From NCBI RefSeq assembly GCF_008923205.2, contig NZ_WBMS02000026.1, positions 62,001-126,000 of the forward strand: DNA of 64,000 bases, in the 5' to 3' direction. Shown here one piece after another: positions 59,622-64,000 of this stretch. Position numbers and translations under genes: made by a program. This stretch comes from Actinomadura physcomitrii. Lineage in GTDB: Bacteria; Actinomycetota; Actinomycetes; Streptosporangiales; Streptosporangiaceae. Positions within the stretch are counted from its first letter, which is position 1; the number at the start of each line of letters is the position of its first letter. The notes below the pieces were generated by a model. That model saw nothing but the letters and a program-made list of their open reading frames with translations. It had not been told where the DNA came from and made no database searches.

Positions 59622-59685
59622 CGTTGACTTGTGGCGTGTCGTGGTTAAAACGGCGTCGATAACCACGACACGCCACAAGTCAACG
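59622..59685. terminator. Perfect 26-bp-stem bidirectional terminator hairpin
   Basis: Arms 59622-59647 and 59660-59685 are exact complements over 26 bp with a 12-base loop. It lies between the convergent permease and CoxG-like genes and reaches the stop codon of the latter. TTAAAA on the plus side can serve as a weak T/A tract. Its outer arm begins CGTTGACTTGTGGCGTG, nearly the same as the surviving edge of the homopolymer block at 22.85 kb. Confidence 0.85.
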
Positions 59686-60360
59686 GCGGCGGCGGGCGAG
59701 GAGGTGGCCGAGGGCGACGCCGGCGAGGGCGACGGCGCCGCCGGCGAGGAACGCGGCGACCATCGGCGCACCGGGCATCGCGCTGGACGCGGGCGGTTCG
59801 GCGGCGGCGCGGCCTGGGAAGACCCGGCCGGTCTCCGGCCGGGCGGCGGGAGAGGGCGCGGCCCGCGGGGCGGGGGACGGCGCCTCCCGCGGGGCGGGGG
59901 ACGGCGGCTCCGGCTCGGCGGGCGGGGCGGTGAGGTCGCGTTCGACGGCGGCGAAGAACTCCCCGGCCGTCCGCTTGGCGACGCCGCCGAGCATCCGCTG
60001 CCCGACGCCGCCGATCATCCCGCCGACGACCGCGTCGGCGGCGTAGTCGACGCGGGTGGAGCCGCCGCCGTCCGACAGCCGGACGCGGACCGTCGCGTCC
60101 ACCGTGCCGGGCGTGCCCTGGCCCTGCGCGCGCAGCGTGAACGCGTGCGGCGGGTCGGGGTCGGCGAGCTCGACGCGTCCGACGTAGGTGCCCTGGATGG
60201 ACGCGACGCCCGCGGTGACCGTCATGCGGTAGGTGTCGGGGCCGGTCTCCTCGAGGGAGCGGCACCCGGGGATCGTCCGGGCGAGCACGGCCGGGTCCTG
60301 GAGCGCGTCCCAGACGCGGGCGAGCGGCGCGGCGACGCTGGCACTGCCGTTGACCTGCAT
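59680..60360 (-). CDS. CoxG-like SRPBCC protein with C-terminal membrane anchor
   Basis: 226 residues. The N-terminal ~145 residues are a CoxG/SRPBCC fold: VNGSASVAAPLARVWDALQD, PGCRSLEETGPDTYRMTV and VDYAADAVVGGMIGGVGQRML. A Pro/Ser/Ala-rich linker (EPPSPAPREAPSPAPRAAPS) leads to one C-terminal membrane segment and an Arg tail. CoxG proteins accompany molybdenum hydroxylases, anchoring or maturing them; the large-subunit gene here lies 2 kb away, beyond the intron and a deacetylase gene. The ATG is directly next to the intron's 3' edge. Confidence 0.88.
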   Translation of the reverse strand: MQVNGSASVAAPLARVWDALQDPAVLARTIPGCRSLEETGPDTYRMTVTAGVASIQGTYVGRVELADPDPPHAFTLRAQGQGTPGTVDATVRVRLSDGGGSTRVDYAADAVVGGMIGGVGQRMLGGVAKRTAGEFFAAVERDLTAPPAEPEPPSPAPREAPSPAPRAAPSPAARPETGRVFPGRAAAEPPASSAMPGAPMVAAFLAGGAVALAGVALGHLLARRRR

Positions 60361-60374
60361 TGGTAGTCAGGGGC

Positions 60375-61468
60375 GCGGTGCCGCGAACGGTCCGGTTCCC
60401 CATCCCCCTTTCAATCCGTACGTGCGGTTTTCCCGAACACGGCTTACCGATGATCTTCTTGACATGGTTACGCAGCTCCTGGGTAGCGGACGGTGCCTCG
60501 TAGGCGATACAGGCCGTGCCCGTTGAACCGCGCCTCGTCCCACTGCTGGGCCTGGCCGGCCCGCAGGTTCCTGCCCCGCTTCTTCTCCATCAGACGGTTC
60601 AGGCGCCAGACGACGTAGCTGTCGATCTGCTGGAACTTGTCGGCGGCGTTCCCGGTTCGGAAGTAGTTGCCCCATCCACGCAGGATCGGATTCAGGTCCG
60701 CGATCACTTGGCGGATATCCGTTCCAGACCGATGAGGACCCGTATGTCCACCCGCCGCGTCGGCGAGGGACGGTAACGGCTTTCCCGAAGATCGGCCTGG
60801 AGCTCCGCCAGCAGGCGAGAGACCCCGTACTCCTCTTCCAGGAACGCCAGGGTCACCCGATCGACCCCGGCGGCACCGCGATTGGCCCGGACCCGTCCCC
60901 ACGCCTCCCACAGGACGTCACCCCTGTGGATACGGTCGAACAGGGCATGGAAACGCCGCTCCGGAGACTGCTTGGCCGCAGCCCATAGCCGTCGTTGAAG
61001 TCGTCGCACTTTCACGATCGACGGGCGGCCATCACCGCGGCCTGCCCCGCCTCCCGCTACGCCGGGCTGACGCCCGGCCGGGTCGTTGGACCGGGCGGTC
61101 CCGGCCATGCCCTCGCGCTTACCCTCTCCCACGGCGTGATCAAAGTGAGGGCCCTTCCCTCCCGGCGCGTTCTGTTGCACGCCGATCACAGGTACTACGC
61201 CCCTCTCGGACTCCCGCTGCCCTCCAGACGACTTCACCATCGGCTTATACGTCCGGTCTCGTGCCCGACGAAGGCGTGGTCAGACGGGTCTCCCCTGTTC
61301 CGGCCGAGACCGTGCACACGTGCCGCCCTCCCTACCCCGGAGGAACCCGACGGGCTGACCCTGGAACAAGGCGTCTCTCCGACGGACCGGGACCTGCTAG
61401 CGGGCGCTCCAGTGCCTACCCGCACGGGACTTCCACCCGTAGGCCTCGGCCAGCTTTCAGGACGCACC
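60375..61468 (-). mobile_element. Degenerate group II intron (bacterial class C-like)
   Basis: On the minus strand the 5' end GTGCGTCC begins at 61468, followed by ~200 bases of structured RNA. Domain V is recognisable at 60414-60445, AGCCGTGTTCGG-GAAA-ACCGCACGTACGG, including the AGC triad, although the triad G faces A instead of the usual U. The 3' end is close to 60375 but not exact. The intron ORF is broken (below). It separates the CoxG-like gene from the deacetylase gene. Confidence 0.8.
60468..61240 (-). pseudogene. Intron-encoded reverse transcriptase/maturase with internal deletion
   Basis: N-terminal part (to ~60730): RRLWAAAKQSPERRFHALFD, NRGAAGVDRVTLAFLEEEYG and ESRYRPSPTRRVDI, typical of group II intron RTs before the palm. 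C-terminal part, in another frame (60468-60730): LNPILRGWGNYFRTGNAADK and YVVWRLNRLMEKKRGR, the maturase (X) domain. The whole catalytic palm with YADD is missing (roughly 250 residues) and the frames do not join, so no active enzyme can be made. Confidence 0.88.
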
Positions 61469-61672
61469 ATGGTCCGACTCTAGGGAACGCATGCGCCGTG
61501 CCGAACGGCAACATCTGACATGACCCGCCGAGGATGCGGCGGGTCCCCGGCGACGGCCCAGCGAAATGGTCAGATATGTCCGGCTGATTCGGTCGCGTGC
61601 GAACTCCCCGGCGCGCGGGCGCGTCAACCGAAGCGAACGACCGAACCCCCAACCGAATGGAGTACGCGGCCG

Positions 61673-62518
61673 ATGCGAGGGAAGACGCCCGTGATCGCGA
61701 TGGTGACCGCCGGAGTCGTCGGAGTGGCCGCGGGCGGCTGGCCGGTGATGCGGGCCGAGGCCGGCGGCGACTCCGGGCCGTCGATGCGGGCGCAGCTGTC
61801 CTCGGTGCTCGCCGACCAGCGGTGGGCGATGCCGAAGCCCGGCACGTGGACGCCGCCGAAGCCGTCGGCGGACGGGCTCCCGCCGGTCATCGACCACATC
61901 GACACCACCGAGCGCGTCGTCTTCCTCACCATCGACGACGGCTACACCTACGACTCGGAGTTCGTGGACATCGTCCGCAAGGAGAAGGTGCCGATCCTGA
62001 CGTTCCTGACGACGACGTACCTGCACGGCCAGGGCCAGTACTTCCTCGCGATGCGCAACGCGGGCTCGCAGATCGAGGACCACACCGTCACGCACCCGAA
62101 CATGCCGTCGCTCGCCCCCGACGCGCAGAAGCGGCAGATCTGCGACTCGGCGGATGCGATCCAGCGCGAGTACGGCCGCCGCCCGCAGATCTTCCGGCCG
62201 CCGTTCGGCGCCTACAACCAGGCGACGCGGCAGGCGTCCAAGGACTGCGGGATGAAGTCGATCCTCACCTGGACGGCGGAGTTCTACAACGGCACGTCCG
62301 GGCCCGGCGTCGGCTACAACGGGTTCGCGCGGGCCGACGGCGGCAAGGGCTTCAAGCCCGGCGACATCATCCTGATGCACTACCGCAAGGGCCTGGCCGG
62401 GGAGTTCCGGATGATCCTCGGCTGGATCCGGCAGGCCGGGCTGCGGCCCGCCGCCGTGCAGAACTACCTGCCGCGCTCGCTCGGCGGCAACGCGCCCGAC
62501 ACGCCCGCCGCGAACTGA
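61673..62518 (+). CDS. Secreted polysaccharide deacetylase (NodB homology)
   Basis: 281 residues. Sec signal (KTPVIAMVTAGVVGVAAGG, cut near EAGG). NodB motifs: VFLTIDDGYTYD with the metal Asp pair, DHTVTHPNM with the two His, RPPFGAYN, and IILMHYRKG with the catalytic base His. It deacetylates cell-wall or related glycans outside the membrane. ATG 61673 follows GGAG at 11 bases. The 3' end overlaps the convergent molybdenum hydroxylase gene by 55 bases. Confidence 0.87.
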   Translation: MRGKTPVIAMVTAGVVGVAAGGWPVMRAEAGGDSGPSMRAQLSSVLADQRWAMPKPGTWTPPKPSADGLPPVIDHIDTTERVVFLTIDDGYTYDSEFVDIVRKEKVPILTFLTTTYLHGQGQYFLAMRNAGSQIEDHTVTHPNMPSLAPDAQKRQICDSADAIQREYGRRPQIFRPPFGAYNQATRQASKDCGMKSILTWTAEFYNGTSGPGVGYNGFARADGGKGFKPGDIILMHYRKGLAGEFRMILGWIRQAGLRPAAVQNYLPRSLGGNAPDTPAAN

Positions 62519-64000
62519 CCTCCGGGGCCCGCCCCGGCGCGCGGGCCCTCCCGGACGCGCAGGCCCGGGTCTTCGGACGCCCGTTCGCGCAGCTCGTACA
62601 GGGCGTCCGGGGACAGCGGCATCGCCTCGACGCGCAGCCCCTCGGCGTCCTCGACGGCGGACGCGACGACGGCCGACACCGGGATCACGCCGGCCTCGCC
62701 CGCGCCCTTGATGCCGAGCGGGTTCAGCGGCGACGGCGTCTCCAGGTGGTCGGTCTCGATGCGCGGGACCTCCGTCGCGTACGGCATGAGGAAGTCCATG
62801 AACGAGGCGTTCAGCAGCTGGCCGGACTCGTCGTAGACCATCCGCTCGTAGAGGGCGCCGCCGACGCCCTGCGCGACGCCGCCGTGGATCTGGCCCTCGA
62901 CGACCATCGGGTTGACGAGCCTCCCGCAGTCGTGCACGACCGCGTACCGCAGGATCGCGATCTCGGCGGTGTCCGGGTCGGTCTCCACGATCGCGGCGTG
63001 CGCGCCGGCGGCGAACGTCGACCGGACGGGCGAGTAGTAGCCGCGCCCCTCCAGCCCGGGCTCGTCCCCCTCCGCGACGGGCGGCTCGGTCGCCGGCCGG
63101 CCCACCGCGAACTGCGTCGCGGCGGCGGTCTCCGCGTCGAACGCGTACCGCAGCGGGTTCGACAGGACCGCGACCGTCCGCAGCGGGACGGACGCCGAGG
63201 TGTCGCCGCGGACGTGCACGACCCCGTCGGTGATGTCCAGGTCGCGCGGGTCGGCCTCGAGGGCCTCCCCCGCGATCCGCAGCGCCTTGTCGCGGACCTT
63301 CCGGCACGCCAGCGCGATCGCGTTGCCGCTCATCACCGCGGCGCGCGAGGCGAACGTGCCGACCGCGTACCCGAACCGGCGCGTGTCGCCGGTCGTGACG
63401 TGCACGTCCCGGATCGGTACGCCGAGCTCGGCGGCGGCGATCTGCGCGAACACGGTCTCGTGGCCCTGGCCCTGCGAGGTCAGCCCGGTCGACACGTGCA
63501 CCCGCCCGGCCGTGTCGATCTCGACGTGCCCGCCCTCGTACGGGCCGACGCCCGTGCCCTCGACGTACACGCCGAGCCCGATGCCGATGCGGCGGCCGCG
63601 GCGCGCGGCGGCCTTCCGCTCCGCCTCGAACCCGTCCCAGCCGATCAGCTCGCGGACCTTGCGCAGCAGCTCGGGGTAGTCGCCGGAGTCGTAGATCAGC
63701 GGGCGGCCGTCCTGGAACGTCAGGCCCTGGTCGTAGGGGAACTCATCGGGCTGGATGAAGTTGGCGAAACGCACGTCGGCGCGGTCGAGGCCGAGGTGGC
63801 GGGCGATGCGGTCCATCGTCCGCTCCATGCAGAACACGCCCTGCGGGCGGCCCGCGCCCCGGTACGGCGTGACGATGAGGGTGTTGGTGTAGAGGCTGAC
63901 GACCTCCGCCCGGTACGCGCCGATCTTGTACGGGCCGAGCAGCTGCGTGGACGTGACGATCGGGATGATGATCCCGTACGGGGTGTAGGCGCCGTGGTCG
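62464..64000 (-). CDS. Molybdenum hydroxylase large subunit (XDH/CoxL family), 5' end outside window
   Basis: At least 511 C-terminal residues of a xanthine dehydrogenase-type molybdopterin subunit. PYRGAGRPQGVFCMERTMD, TGLTSQGQGHETVFAQIAA, GYAVGTFASRAAVMSGNAIA and the catalytic Glu in GIKGAGEAGVIPVSAV are present. The CODH-specific AYxCSFR would lie near the YRGAGRP/active-site loop; the equivalent residues here are not those of form I CO dehydrogenase. Substrate possibly a heterocycle or aldehyde. The C-terminal ~30 residues beyond LREREDP-like text are low complexity and overlap the deacetylase gene. Confidence 0.87.
   Translation of the reverse strand, partial: DHGAYTPYGIIIPIVTSTQLLGPYKIGAYRAEVVSLYTNTLIVTPYRGAGRPQGVFCMERTMDRIARHLGLDRADVRFANFIQPDEFPYDQGLTFQDGRPLIYDSGDYPELLRKVRELIGWDGFEAERKAAARRGRRIGIGLGVYVEGTGVGPYEGGHVEIDTAGRVHVSTGLTSQGQGHETVFAQIAAAELGVPIRDVHVTTGDTRRFGYAVGTFASRAAVMSGNAIALACRKVRDKALRIAGEALEADPRDLDITDGVVHVRGDTSASVPLRTVAVLSNPLRYAFDAETAAATQFAVGRPATEPPVAEGDEPGLEGRGYYSPVRSTFAAGAHAAIVETDPDTAEIAILRYAVVHDCGRLVNPMVVEGQIHGGVAQGVGGALYERMVYDESGQLLNASFMDFLMPYATEVPRIETDHLETPSPLNPLGIKGAGEAGVIPVSAVVASAVEDAEGLRVEAMPLSPDALYELRERASEDPGLRVREGPRAGAGPGGQFAAGVSGALPPSERGR

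Overview
The window looks like a chromosomal segment of a high-GC actinomycete. Supporting signs are the very high G+C, frequent GTG and TTG starts, ATGA/GTGA stop-start overlaps, a MurE with the DNPR motif of meso-diaminopimelate-adding ligases, an F420-type luciferase-like oxidoreductase and an actinobacterial mraZ/dcw cluster. A member of the Streptosporangiales, for example Actinomadura and relatives, is my best guess from gene content. No rRNA or tRNA gene or CRISPR array was seen.

Layout. 1-10.7 kb (minus strand): division and cell-wall cluster mraZ-rsmH-ftsL-ftsI-murE-murF-mraY-murD-ftsW, driven by a promoter overlapped by four 10-bp-phased MraZ boxes. 11.2-16.1 kb (plus): MoxR ATPase, DUF58 protein and membrane transglutaminase. 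16.2-21.0 kb (minus): DUF3040 protein, DNA polymerase IV, a methyltransferase, nusB, efp and an M24 peptidase. 21.2-30.0 kb: accessory genes that split the common actinobacterial order aroC-aroK-aroB-aroQ-pepQ-efp-nusB. They include a six-gene operon for a small six-cysteine secreted peptide, with two membrane thioredoxins, a MauE-like protein, an ABC exporter and an S26 signal peptidase. 30.0-33.4 kb: aroQ, aroB, aroK, aroC.

33.4-45.8 kb is a biosynthetic island. A minus-strand operon encodes a LanM-type lanthionine synthetase (frameshifted), a DegT aminotransferase, a sulfotransferase, an atypical SDR and a nitroreductase. Divergent from it is a HK97-fold, encapsulin-like shell protein, followed by three tandem micro-ORFs, each with its own Shine-Dalgarno and each encoding MRTLPW or MRTPPW. 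Then come an MFS exporter, an acyl-CoA/AMP ligase (frameshifted), a glyQ remnant and a phytanoyl-CoA-type dioxygenase. This combination, resembling the natural-product (family 3) encapsulins but with micro-ORF peptides and a LanM, is the most unusual part of the window.

45.9-64 kb holds an SseB-like protein, a barbiturase/cyanuric-acid-type amidohydrolase, an aminotransferase, a LuxR-type response regulator, a TetR/NAD(P)-binding pair with clear operators, cytosine deaminase, MatB malonyl-CoA synthetase, a CaiB-type CoA-transferase, a kinase, an FKBP, an ABC transporter, a CoxG-like protein, a degenerate group II intron, a polysaccharide deacetylase and a molybdenum hydroxylase large subunit cut by the window end. 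Cytosine deaminase, the molybdenum hydroxylase, the ring-opening amidohydrolase and MatB would together fit oxidative pyrimidine breakdown, though they are dispersed. Between 56.2 and 57.2 kb lies a set of broken genes, including a scrambled hydantoinase A/B. The homopolymer block at 22.74-22.86 kb is probably a sequencing failure across a terminator hairpin, so the single-base frameshifts in the biosynthetic island should be verified before being called biological.
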